A stretch of 8,706 nt of DNA from positions 1 through 8,706 of the forward strand of contig CACYJD010000014.1 of assembly GCA_902774655.1 (NCBI GenBank). Reading direction: 5' to 3'. The stretch is from an uncultured Erysipelotrichaceae bacterium. Its GTDB lineage: Bacteria; Bacillota_I; Bacilli_A; RFN20; CAG-826. The position numbers were made by a program, and so were the translations under genes. The notes under the pieces are model-generated. The model ran no database searches. It worked only from the letters and a program-made list of their open reading frames with translations, and was not told where the DNA came from. Positions 1-6,117 of the stretch are shown here, one piece after another. The first letter of the stretch is position 1; every line of letters starts with the position of its first letter.

Positions 1-748
1 CTAATCGACCATTACCTTTAAGGTAAGTATCGATAAGCCCTTGGTTTTTATAGATAATTCCACCAGTAGGAAAATCAGGCCCTGGAATAAATTCCATGAG
101 CTGTTCGCTGGTGCAATTTGGATGGTTGATTCTATAGATGGTTGCCGCTATTACTTCTCTAAGGTTATGAGGAGGAATATCGGTAGCCATACCAACAGCG
201 ATACCTTGAGTACCATTGGTGAGTAAGTTAGGGAATCGTGATGGTAGAACCTTTGGCTCGTATTGAGAATCATCAAAAGTTAAGACCATATCGACAGTAT
301 CTTTATCAATATCTCTAACCATTTCCTCTGCTATTTGACTTAGTCTAGCTTCAGTATAACGATAAGCAGCAGGACCATCACCGTCGATAGAACCATTATT
401 TCCTTGGAAATCAATAAGTGAGTTATTAACTTTCCAGGATTGGCTCATTCTTACAAGTGCTTCATAGATTGATGAGTCACCATGAGGGTGATATCCACCC
501 ATAACTTCACCAACTGTATGAGCGGATTTACGGTGAGGTCTATTATAGACATTACCGGATTTATACATAGAATAAATAATTCTACGTTGAACAGGCTTTA
601 GACCATCTCTAGCATCTGGAATCGCTCTATCTTGAATGACGTATTTAGCGTAAGTTGCGTAACGCGAACTTAAAATTTCTTCCATAGTCTCGTTATGGAT
701 GTTTTCAACGATACCATCTAAGAAATTATCAATCTGCTTCTTCGCCAT
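1..748 (-). CDS. parC: Topoisomerase IV subunit A (ParC), N-terminal part
   Basis: ParC is the DNA breakage-rejoining subunit of topoisomerase IV, which with ParE unlinks daughter chromosomes. Only the first 249 codons are present; the gene runs off the left edge. Translating from ATG at 748 gives the winged-helix/tower start of a type IIA topoisomerase A subunit. The motif HPHGDSSIYEA carries Ser92 and Glu96, equivalent to the quinolone-determining Ser83 and Asp87 of E. coli GyrA, both in the susceptible form. The RYTEARL motif places the catalytic tyrosine at Tyr131. ATDIPPHNL and GPDFPTGG follow, and the first of these favours ParC over GyrA (usually ATNIPPHNL). The start overlaps the parE stop as TAATG, which suggests translational coupling. 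No frameshift is seen. Identity as ParC rather than GyrA also rests on the adjacent ParE. Confidence 0.95.
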   Translation of the reverse strand, partial: MAKKQIDNFLDGIVENIHNETMEEILSSRYATYAKYVIQDRAIPDARDGLKPVQRRIIYSMYKSGNVYNRPHRKSAHTVGEVMGGYHPHGDSSIYEALVRMSQSWKVNNSLIDFQGNNGSIDGDGPAAYRYTEARLSQIAEEMVRDIDKDTVDMVLTFDDSQYEPKVLPSRFPNLLTNGTQGIAVGMATDIPPHNLREVIAATIYRINHPNCTSEQLMEFIPGPDFPTGGIIYKNQGLIDTYLKGNGRL

Positions 749-2685
749 TACTTATTTACCTCTTCAAGGAAACTATCAACTTCGTTGAAGTCGATGTTTT
801 CTTCAATCCAAACCCTTCTTGGCTTTGGATCGTTACCCATTAAAAGTGTGAGTCTTTGCTCCGCTTCTAATGGATCTTCTATCGTTACTTTAAGTAACTG
901 TCTACGTTCAGGGTCCATAGTGGATTCCCAAAGTTGGGTATCATTCATTTCTCCTAAACCTTTATATCTATTTACACGGCACGCTCCACCAAGTTTTTTC
1001 TTGGCTTCTTCTAGCCCATCATCATCCCAAGCGTATTGATAGACAATCTTATGATTAACTTCTTTAAACACTCTATATAGAGGTGGCATAGCCACGAATA
1101 ATTTACCCTTAAGAATTAAAGGTCTCATATATCTATAGAAGAATGTAAGTAATAAAGTTTGAATATGCGCGCCATCGGTGTCGGCATCAGTCATAATAAT
1201 GACTTTGCCGTAATGAGAATCATCAGGATTAAATGATTCGCCATAACCTGCACCAATAGTGTTGATTAATGTCGCAAATTCTTCGTTGCGAATCATTTTA
1301 TCATTACTGATTGATTCAGTATTAAGCGGTTTACCTCTTAGAGGTAATATCGCTTGATGGATTCGATTACGGCCGCTTTTAGCGGTACCGCCAGCACTAT
1401 CACCTTCAACAATAAATAATTCGTTGAGGTCATAATCTTTCGATTGGGCCGGAGTTAATTTATCACTAAGAATGAATTCGGTCTTAGCTTTTTTATTACT
1501 TCTAACTGCATCTTTAGCTTTTCTAGCCGCTACTCTAGCGGATTGAGCGTCGATACATTTTCTAATTAAGTTAACAGCGAACTCTTTATTTTCATTTAAA
1601 TAATAAGTAAAGTTCGTGTAGATAAAGTTATTAAGGATTGCTAAAGCTTCAGGAGTGCCAAGTTTTTGTTTGGTTTGTCCTTCAAATTGAAGCTTTTCTC
1701 CTTCTGGAATTCGTAACGAGATAATAGCGGTTAATCCTTCACGGATATCACTACCATCTAGTTTAGCCTTATTTTTAATAAGACCACTTTCTTCAGCGTA
1801 GTCATTAACGGCTTTAGTTAAACCAATCTTAAAGCCAGATTCATGAGTACCACCATCACGGGTTCTTACGTTATTCGCGTAAGAATAAATGTTTTCACTA
1901 TAGTCTTTTCTAGCGAATTGTAAGGCTACTTCCATTTTGATCTCACTATCTTCACCTTCAAAGTGAATGACTGGAGATAAGACTTCTTTATTTTCATTTA
2001 ATGATTCTACGTATTGTTTGATACCTTCTTCATATAAGAATTCATTGCGTTTGTTGACTCTTTCGTCAATAACAACAAACTTAACTCCTTTTAGGAGGAA
2101 GGCACTTTCTTGTACGTGAGTGCTGATAGTTTCAAAGTTAAAGTTAACACTACTAAAGATTTTTGGATCTGGTTTAAATCTTACTAAAGTACCATGCTTT
2201 CTAGTGTTATCTAAAACCTCTAATGGGGTTACAAGTTTACCACCATCTTCAAATCTGAGGTGGTTAACTTTACCATCTCTATAGACTGTAACGTCACAAT
2301 AAGTTGATAAAGCATTTGTAACGGATGCGCCTACGCCGTGTAGGCCTGCGCTACTCGTATATACTTTATTAGAAAACTTACCGCCTGAGTGAAGGGTTGA
2401 GAAGATTAATTGTACAGCTGGCATCCCAGTTTTCTTATGGATGTCTACTGGAATACCTCTACCTTCATCAAGAACAGACAAGGAACCATCCTTATAGATG
2501 GTAATGGTTACGAGCTTACCATAACCACTTAAAGCTTCATCGACAGCGTTATCGACAACTTCCCATACTAAATGATGTAGACCCATAACATTTGTTGAGC
2601 CTATATACATAGCAGGACGTTTTCTAACGGCGGTTAGCCCTTCGAACACGTCAATGTCATTAGCGGTGTAATTTGATTCAGCCAT
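748..2685 (-). CDS. parE: Topoisomerase IV subunit B (ParE)
   Basis: ATPase subunit of topoisomerase IV, 645 residues, full length for the family. The GHKL ATPase domain shows Glu42 and Asn46 in EVVDNAVDEAL, DEGRGIP at 73-79, and GLHGVGASVTNALS near 114-127. The transducer domain supplies Lys339 in QTKQKLG. The TOPRIM domain has EGDSAGG at 428-434 and the metal-binding TDADTDG at 499-505, followed by RYKGLGEM at 573-580. The motifs AFLLKG and QTKQKLGTPEA, plus pairing with ParC, favour ParE over GyrB. PLRGKPLNTE occupies the quinolone region and looks ordinary. It is transcribed divergently from plsY and overlaps parC by one base. The ATG at 2685 lacks a strong Shine-Dalgarno; only a GGG about 12 bases upstream is seen. 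The start is supported by the conserved N-terminal alignment. Confidence 0.96.
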   Translation of the reverse strand: MAESNYTANDIDVFEGLTAVRKRPAMYIGSTNVMGLHHLVWEVVDNAVDEALSGYGKLVTITIYKDGSLSVLDEGRGIPVDIHKKTGMPAVQLIFSTLHSGGKFSNKVYTSSAGLHGVGASVTNALSTYCDVTVYRDGKVNHLRFEDGGKLVTPLEVLDNTRKHGTLVRFKPDPKIFSSVNFNFETISTHVQESAFLLKGVKFVVIDERVNKRNEFLYEEGIKQYVESLNENKEVLSPVIHFEGEDSEIKMEVALQFARKDYSENIYSYANNVRTRDGGTHESGFKIGLTKAVNDYAEESGLIKNKAKLDGSDIREGLTAIISLRIPEGEKLQFEGQTKQKLGTPEALAILNNFIYTNFTYYLNENKEFAVNLIRKCIDAQSARVAARKAKDAVRSNKKAKTEFILSDKLTPAQSKDYDLNELFIVEGDSAGGTAKSGRNRIHQAILPLRGKPLNTESISNDKMIRNEEFATLINTIGAGYGESFNPDDSHYGKVIIMTDADTDGAHIQTLLLTFFYRYMRPLILKGKLFVAMPPLYRVFKEVNHKIVYQYAWDDDGLEEAKKKLGGACRVNRYKGLGEMNDTQLWESTMDPERRQLLKVTIEDPLEAEQRLTLLMGNDPKPRRVWIEENIDFNEVDSFLEEVNK

Positions 2686-2715
2686 TTAGTCGATTTTCCC
2701 AATAATACTTTATGT

Positions 2716-2745
2716 ATTATATCAAATTCAAATTTGATTTGTAAA
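2716..2745 (-). promoter_or_regulatory. Predicted sigma-A promoter of parE-parC
   Basis: On the minus strand a TTTACA -35 (2745-2740) is followed after 18 bases by a perfect TATAAT -10 (2721-2716), itself preceded by TGA, giving an extended -10. Transcription would begin near 2709, about 24 bases before the parE ATG. The -35 abuts the -35 of the divergent plsY promoter. Confidence 0.7.
2721..2738. promoter_or_regulatory. Perfect palindrome in parE/plsY promoter region
   Basis: ATCAAATT (2721-2728) and AATTTGAT (2731-2738) are exact inverted repeats separated by CA. The element fills the spacer of the parE promoter and reaches the -35 of the plsY promoter, a position suited to an operator acting on both genes. 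It could equally be chance symmetry in AT-rich DNA. No regulator can be assigned from the sequence. Confidence 0.4.
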
Positions 2746-2761
2746 TTGTAATTAATATAAT
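2734..2761 (+). promoter_or_regulatory. Predicted sigma-A promoter of plsY
   Basis: TTGATT (2734-2739), a 16-base spacer and a perfect TATAAT (2756-2761). The expected start site near 2768 lies only about four bases before the plsY ATG at 2772, so the transcript would be nearly leaderless if that start is used. Confidence 0.65.
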
Positions 2762-2771
2762 ATTAAGCGCT

Positions 2772-3485
2772 ATGGAAACTATACTTTGGAATATACTCGT
2801 AGGATTCGCCTCAATGCTAGTCGGATACCTATTCGGATCAATCCCTAATGGGATCTTAATCGGAAAAATCTTTTATCACAGTGACCCTCGAACAGCGGGT
2901 AGTAAAAACTCTGGAGGCACTAACGTCGCTAGACTTTACGGAAAGAAAGCTGGAATTATCACAATCATCTTAGACATGATTAAAGTTGTTATTCCTCTTA
3001 TTGCCGCTTGGGCTGTTATCAAGTTCAGTGGACTTAAGGACGCTCTTCCTTTATGGGATGATGGTGTCTTTTACATTTATTTAGCCGCTCTTGGAGCATG
3101 CTTTGGTCACTGCTGGCCTCTATATGTTAAGTTCAAAGGTGGCAAGACCGTTGCCGTCTATTGTGGCTTTGCAATTGCGACCTCTTATTTCGTTACAATC
3201 TTTGGCGTGATTGCCTTCTTCACATTGTTCTTTTGGAAGAAGTATGTATCACTCGCAAGCATCGTCACAAGCATCGTTGGAGTGGTTGGTGCATGGACCT
3301 GCACAATCCTTGGAATCTTCTTCGATATGAACTGGACCATGTGGGGCTTTGGATCATGGGTTCCAATGGGTTGGGAATTCGCTTCAGTGTTGACTGTAAT
3401 CGCTATTATCCTTATAATTAGACATATCCCAAATATCCAACGCTTAATGAACGGAACCGAACGAAAAGTTGGAGAGCATAAATAG
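2772..3485 (+). CDS. plsY: Acyl-phosphate:glycerol-3-phosphate acyltransferase PlsY
   Basis: Membrane enzyme that transfers the acyl group from acyl-phosphate (made by PlsX) to glycerol-3-phosphate, the first step of phospholipid synthesis in most Gram-positive bacteria. The 237 residues form several hydrophobic segments. Family motifs are GSIPNG (22-27), the cytosolic loop GSKNSGGTNVARLYGKKAG (43-61; the usual form is GxxNxGATN), GHCWP..FKGGKTVA (112-128), and a C-terminal RHIPNIQRLMNGTE. It is longer than the common length of about 200, partly from 21 residues before GSIP and a longer insert near 180-205. The start is uncertain: ATG 2772 has no Shine-Dalgarno and sits at the predicted transcript end, whereas ATG 2814 has AGGA at 2801-2804 but would leave only seven residues before GSIP and shorten the first membrane helix. 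Substitution of GGTN for GATN is a mild oddity. Confidence 0.93.
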   Translation: METILWNILVGFASMLVGYLFGSIPNGILIGKIFYHSDPRTAGSKNSGGTNVARLYGKKAGIITIILDMIKVVIPLIAAWAVIKFSGLKDALPLWDDGVFYIYLAALGACFGHCWPLYVKFKGGKTVAVYCGFAIATSYFVTIFGVIAFFTLFFWKKYVSLASIVTSIVGVVGAWTCTILGIFFDMNWTMWGFGSWVPMGWEFASVLTVIAIILIIRHIPNIQRLMNGTERKVGEHK

Positions 3486-3492
3486 TATAAAA

Positions 3493-3516
3493 TTAGTAGA
3501 TTTTTTAGTAGATTTG
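3493..3516. repeat. 12-bp tandem duplication after plsY
   Basis: TTAGTAGATTTT (3493-3504) is followed directly by TTAGTAGATTTG (3505-3516), 11 of 12 bases identical. It lies eight bases past the plsY stop. It is probably slippage in noncoding DNA. Confidence 0.6.
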
Positions 3517-3532
3517 CTGAATGTGAATAAAT

Positions 3533-3584
3533 AATTCCCACATCGAAAATGTCCTTAAAAACATTCGAATTTGTGGGAATTTTT
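3533..3584 (+). terminator. Hairpin terminator of plsY
   Basis: AATTCCCACA (3533-3542) pairs exactly with TGTGGGAATT (3572-3581), with a partial inner stem (CGAAAATGT against ACATTCG). The descending arm runs into TTTT on the plus strand. A weaker symmetry extends outward to about 3520 and 3594. It probably ends plsY transcription. Confidence 0.65.
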
Positions 3585-3586
3585 AA

Positions 3587-3621
3587 TTGACACTTTTATT
3601 TTAAGGTGGATTTGACACTTT
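3587..3621. repeat. Two spaced copies of TTGACACTTT
   Basis: TTGACACTTT occurs at 3587-3596 and again at 3612-3621, a 25-base period, directly to the right of the TGTGGGAATT arm. No open reading frame covers this stretch. A terminal TG repeat followed by short internal repeats is reminiscent of the ends of IS21-type or Tn7-type elements, but no transposase or second end is visible, so at most this is a relic. The rest of the gap, to about 3690, holds nothing else recognised except an isolated TATAAT on the minus strand (3634-3629) without a good -35. Confidence 0.4.
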
Positions 3622-3691
3622 AGAGTTCATTATACAAAAGTTTTTCAAGACTCCACTTCTACACCACCAGTATGGGTAACTAGACTCGTTC

Positions 3692-3779
3692 GGCTTAAAA
3701 TCACGAATTTAGATTGACTAAAAAGTTCATGAAAAAAATCGACTCGATTGAGCCGATTTTTATTCGTGATTTTTAAGCC
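3692..3779. repeat. Long inverted repeat enclosing the yneF terminator
   Basis: GGCTTAAAATCACGAAT (3692-3708) is the reverse complement of 3762-3779 except for one extra base in the A/T run. The 53-base interior contains a second hairpin (3734-3761). The right arm touches the yneF stop codon. In a minus-strand transcript the outer stem could form only after read-through of the inner terminator. Confidence 0.6.
3734..3761 (-). terminator. Terminator of the efp-yneF operon (bidirectional)
   Basis: AAAAATCG pairs with CGATTTTT around one A/C mismatch, then CTC with GAG and a GATT loop. On the minus strand the hairpin is followed by a run of T, just past the yneF stop. A T-run is also present on the plus strand, so it can stop transcription from both sides. 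Confidence 0.75.
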
Positions 3780-4007
3780 TTATTTTGAATTCCTTTTCAT
3801 TGAATTCATGACTGCTCTGACTTGAGCTTCAGAGGCTTTTCTACCCATTTGGGCAAACATTGCTCTGATCATGTTTTCATTAATAGGAGGGTTCTTTTCC
3901 ATTTCCTTTTTGATGAGGTATCTAGCAAGGAAGAATCCACCTACCCCACCGGCTAAAGCGACGCCGATAAGGGTGAAGATAAAGGCGACAGTGTTCATTT
4001 CGACCAT
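3780..4007 (-). CDS. yneF: YneF-like small membrane protein (UPF0154)
   Basis: A 75-residue protein of the UPF0154/YneF family, whose function is not established. It has one N-terminal membrane helix (about residues 6-30, glycine-rich) followed by a basic cytoplasmic tail. The family signature KKEMEKNPPINENMIRAMF (33-51) and the following QMGRKASEAQV match the Bacillus YneF pattern of KNPPIN then MMxQMGxKPS. The ATG at 4007 is chosen because AAGGAGA (4023-4017) lies nine bases upstream; the internal Met4 would be too far away. It follows efp after a 22-base gap and shares its terminator, so the two are probably co-transcribed. This linkage may be only genomic convenience. The stop codon lies at the edge of the outer inverted repeat. 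Confidence 0.9.
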   Translation of the reverse strand: MVEMNTVAFIFTLIGVALAGGVGGFFLARYLIKKEMEKNPPINENMIRAMFAQMGRKASEAQVRAVMNSMKRNSK

Positions 4008-4029
4008 CTATATTTATCTCCTTATTTAA

Positions 4030-4584
4030 TTATGCACGACCATCGTATGCGCCTGTGTCTGTGCGGACAAGGATCTTTTCACCATTATCGATGAATAATG
4101 GGACTTTGAGTTGGTAACCAGTTTCAACAGTGGCTAACTTTGTAGCTTTGTTAACTGTGTCTCCTCTAACTGCAGGTTCGCAATCGGTGATTTGTAAAGC
4201 AACACTACTTGGTAATGTGATACCTAAGATTTCGTCTTCATAGAATAAGATATCAATTTCAGCATTGCTGACTAAGAAATTCATTTCCCATTCTAAGCGA
4301 GATTTATTAATTTCAATTTGTTCATAGGTTTCATTATCCATAAAGACGAGATTGTCACCTGCGTCATATAAGTAAAGCATTTTCTTTTTGCTAAGAATTG
4401 CTTTTTCGACATCATAACCAGAGTTACGTGCTAATTCGGTGATTGCACCTGTACGCATATTTTTTGCTTTAACCTTAGCAACCATTTTTCTCATGGCGGT
4501 CTTGTTTAATAAGATATCCATGACTAGATAAAGATTACCTTCATCAATGAAATAGTTTCCAGGTCTTAATTCTGTAACGTTCAT
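4030..4584 (-). CDS. efp: Translation elongation factor P
   Basis: EF-P binds between the ribosomal P and E sites and promotes peptide bonds at proline runs. The 184 residues have the usual three-domain length. The KOW-like N-domain starts LRPGNYF, the middle domain includes LEWEMNFL and GITLPSSVALQI, and the C-domain ends with the conserved GYQLKVPLFIDNGEKILVRT stretch. The tip loop of domain I is unusual: where Bacillus has PGKG with modified Lys32, this protein has TAMR inside NKTAMRKM (27-34), with Met31 at the lysine position in an ungapped alignment and Arg32 next to it. From memory, similar NKTAMR tips occur in mycoplasma and related EF-P proteins, so it may be a lineage trait. GGAGGA (4596-4591) lies upstream of the ATG at 4584. 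It heads an operon with yneF. Confidence 0.95.
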   Translation of the reverse strand: MNVTELRPGNYFIDEGNLYLVMDILLNKTAMRKMVAKVKAKNMRTGAITELARNSGYDVEKAILSKKKMLYLYDAGDNLVFMDNETYEQIEINKSRLEWEMNFLVSNAEIDILFYEDEILGITLPSSVALQITDCEPAVRGDTVNKATKLATVETGYQLKVPLFIDNGEKILVRTDTGAYDGRA

Positions 4585-4606
4585 GATTTTTCCTCCAAAC
4601 GTTGTT

Positions 4607-4635
4607 ATTATACGAGATATTATATTGATTTTCTA
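4607..4635 (-). promoter_or_regulatory. Predicted promoter of efp-yneF
   Basis: Minus-strand TAGAAA (4635-4630), 17 bases, then a perfect TATAAT (4612-4607). Expected start near 4600, leaving a short leader that carries the GGAGGA ribosome-binding site (4596-4591). A second TATAAT-like run further upstream lacks a clear -35. Confidence 0.6.
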
Positions 4636-4660
4636 TAATTTTAATTCTTACAAACTAATG

Positions 4661-4689
4661 TTTGCATTATAAATTAGATTTGATAAAAT
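4661..4689 (+). promoter_or_regulatory. Predicted promoter of the peroxide operon
   Basis: TTTGCA (4661-4666), 17 bases, then TAAAAT (4684-4689), with TGA directly before it making an extended -10. Expected start near 4696. The 14-base palindrome CAAAC-TAAT-GTTTG (4651-4664) touches the -35. A strong AAAGGAGGA ribosome-binding site follows at 4707-4715. Confidence 0.6.
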
Positions 4690-4698
4690 TAAATTGTG
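4684..4698 (+). promoter_or_regulatory. Candidate OhrR operator
   Basis: TAAAATTAAATTGTG matches 13 of 15 bases of the Bacillus subtilis ohrA operator, recalled as TACAATTAAATTGTA. It covers the -10 and probable start site of the gpx operon, which itself encodes an OhrR-type repressor. The right half-site is nearly complete and the left weaker. AT-rich sequence makes partial matches easy, so this is a well-placed candidate only. Confidence 0.5.
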
Positions 4699-4722
4699 TA
4701 AAATCTAAAGGAGGATTTGAAA

Positions 4723-5265
4723 ATGAGTATTTACGATTTTGAACTAGAAAGACCAAGCGGAGAAAAGGTTTCTCTTAGTCAATTTAAAGGAAAGGTAATG
4801 TTAATTGTTAACACTGCTACTGGATGTGGATTTACCCCACACTATAAAGAAATAGAAGAAATGTACGAGAAATGGCATGAAAAAGGTTTCGAAGTAATCG
4901 ATATTCCTTGCAACCAATTCGCTGGACAAACTCCAGGAACTGATGATGAAATCCATGAGTTCTGCACTCTTCACTATAACACTCAATTTGAACAATTCAA
5001 AAAGAGCGATGTTAACGGAGAAAAAGAATTACCTTTATATAAGTTCCTTAAGGAACAACGTCCATTTGAAGGATTTGGCAAAGGTGTAAAAGCCAAAGCT
5101 TTCGGTGCGATGATGAAACTTAGAGATAAGAATTATAAGACAAATCCAGATATTAAATGGAACTTCACTAAATTCTTAGTGGATCGTGAAGGTAATGTCG
5201 TTAAAAGATATGAACCAACAGTCGCAATGAAAGATGTCATGAAGGAAGTTGAGGCGTATATCTAA
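4723..5265 (+). CDS. gpx: Glutathione peroxidase family thiol peroxidase
   Basis: Reduces hydroperoxides; bacterial Cys-type members usually draw electrons from thioredoxin rather than glutathione. The 180-residue thioredoxin-fold protein carries the catalytic tetrad Cys35 (NTATGCGFTP), Gln69 (NQFAGQTPG), Trp146 and Asn147 (KWNFTKFLVD). Cys81 in the EFCTLHY segment is placed like the resolving cysteine of thioredoxin-dependent GPx enzymes. The peroxidatic residue is TGT, cysteine rather than selenocysteine. ATG 4723 is chosen because AAAGGAGGA ends seven bases before it; the in-frame TTG at 4717 would sit on the Shine-Dalgarno. It is first in a four-gene operon, its stop overlapping the next start as TAATG. 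No signal peptide is seen, so it is cytoplasmic. Regulation by the operon's own OhrR-type repressor is inferred. Confidence 0.94.
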   Translation: MSIYDFELERPSGEKVSLSQFKGKVMLIVNTATGCGFTPHYKEIEEMYEKWHEKGFEVIDIPCNQFAGQTPGTDDEIHEFCTLHYNTQFEQFKKSDVNGEKELPLYKFLKEQRPFEGFGKGVKAKAFGAMMKLRDKNYKTNPDIKWNFTKFLVDREGNVVKRYEPTVAMKDVMKEVEAYI

Positions 5266-5681
5266 TGAAAGTTCAAGTTAGTTATTATTCTAGAGGTGGA
5301 AACACCAAAAGACTCGCTGAAGCTTTAGCGAGTGAGCTTAAAGTCGAAGCACTTGATATCTCTAAAGGTGTCACTGAGCCAGTCGATGTCTTATTCCTTG
5401 GTAACTCCATGTACGCTTTCACTGTGGACAAAAATGTTAAGGAATTTGTTAAAAACTTAGATCCTAACTTAGTGAAAGAAGTTGTCGTATTCTCTTGCTC
5501 TGCAAGTGATACATCCACTGTTAAGAAAGTTGCTAAGTTACTTAAAGATAAAGAAATTAAAGTAAGCGATAAGTATTTCTCTGTTCCTGGAGAGTTTTTA
5601 AAACTTAATAAAGGACGCCCCAACAAAGAAGATTGCAAAGCAATCGCTAAATTTGGAAGAGAATTTGTCGAAGGTAATTAA
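5265..5681 (+). CDS. Small flavodoxin-like protein
   Basis: A 138-residue cytoplasmic protein with a flavodoxin-like alpha/beta fold. The N-terminal strand VQVSYYS is followed by the phosphate-binding loop SRGGNTKRLAEA (9-20), which resembles the FMN loop T/SxTGNT of flavodoxins. The strand VDVLFLGNSMY (41-51) and VVVFSCSAS (73-81) form the other predicted flavin-side loops. It is about the length of short-chain flavodoxins. It overlaps the gpx stop by one base with GAGG ten bases upstream of its ATG, indicating coupled translation. A role passing electrons in a peroxide response is plausible from context but not shown. It could instead be a flavodoxin-domain protein with a non-redox role. 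No gene symbol is warranted. Confidence 0.85.
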   Translation: MKVQVSYYSRGGNTKRLAEALASELKVEALDISKGVTEPVDVLFLGNSMYAFTVDKNVKEFVKNLDPNLVKEVVVFSCSASDTSTVKKVAKLLKDKEIKVSDKYFSVPGEFLKLNKGRPNKEDCKAIAKFGREFVEGN

Positions 5682-5683
5682 AA

Positions 5684-6115
5684 ATGGATAAGAATTATAA
5701 TGAAGCATTAAAACTCGATCATCAATTATGTTTTCCTCTTTATGCATGCGCTAGAAAGATAATTAATTCTTACACCCCATATTTAAAACCTCTTGATATT
5801 ACTTACACTCAATACCTTGTTTTCTTAGTTCTTTTCGAAGAGAAGAAGATTTCTGTAAAAGAGCTAGGAGATAGGTTGCGTTTAGATTCAGGCACTCTTA
5901 CTCCAATGCTTAAAAAGATGGAGAAAGAAAACTATGTTGAGAGAACTAGAAGTAAAAAAGATGAAAGAATTACTTTAGTAAACTTAACAAAGAAAGGTGA
6001 AGAGATGTATGATAATCTTAAAGAAATTCCTTATAAAGTAGGTTCAGGAGTTAACTTAGAAGCTAAGGACGCTACTGAGTTATATACCCTACTTTATAAA
6101 TTTCTAAATGAATAA
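5684..6115 (+). CDS. ohrR: OhrR-type MarR family peroxide-sensing repressor
   Basis: A 143-residue winged-helix regulator of the OhrR/MgrA branch of MarR proteins. The sensor region LKLDHQLCFPLYACARKI places the reactive cysteine at Cys16, with Tyr30 and Tyr41 matching Tyr29 and Tyr40 that bind it in Bacillus OhrR. Cys22 is an extra nearby cysteine. The DNA-recognition part reads SVKELGDRLRLDSGTLTPML (58-77), followed by the wing with KKDERITLVNLT. In the family, oxidation of the cysteine by organic peroxide releases DNA. It lies two bases after the flavodoxin-like gene with GAAGG upstream and two bases before the CDF gene. Its position inside the operon whose promoter has an OhrR-like site suggests autoregulation. 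No ohr (OsmC-like) gene is present here; the neighbouring peroxidase may take that role. Confidence 0.9.
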   Translation: MDKNYNEALKLDHQLCFPLYACARKIINSYTPYLKPLDITYTQYLVFLVLFEEKKISVKELGDRLRLDSGTLTPMLKKMEKENYVERTRSKKDERITLVNLTKKGEEMYDNLKEIPYKVGSGVNLEAKDATELYTLLYKFLNE

Positions 6116-6117
6116 GT

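Noticed and set aside
41..226. Plus-strand open frame within parC
   Set aside because: parC motifs (ATDIPPHNL, GPDFPTGG) on the minus strand account for this stretch.
1..2685. gyrB-gyrA instead of parE-parC
   Set aside because: AFLLKG, QTKQKLGTPEA and ATDIPPHNL are ParE/ParC-type variants; a check for a separate gyr locus would settle it.
3185..3541. 118-codon open frame antisense to plsY
   Set aside because: It overlaps the conserved plsY coding sequence and has no recognisable domain or ribosome-binding site.
3629..3634. Minus-strand TATAAT that could start a small RNA running to the plsY terminator
   Set aside because: No acceptable -35 at 16-19 bases and no independent evidence of a transcript.
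4717..4722. In-frame TTG giving a GPx two residues longer
   Set aside because: It lies only two bases after AAAGGAGGA, too close for initiation; ATG 4723 has ideal spacing.
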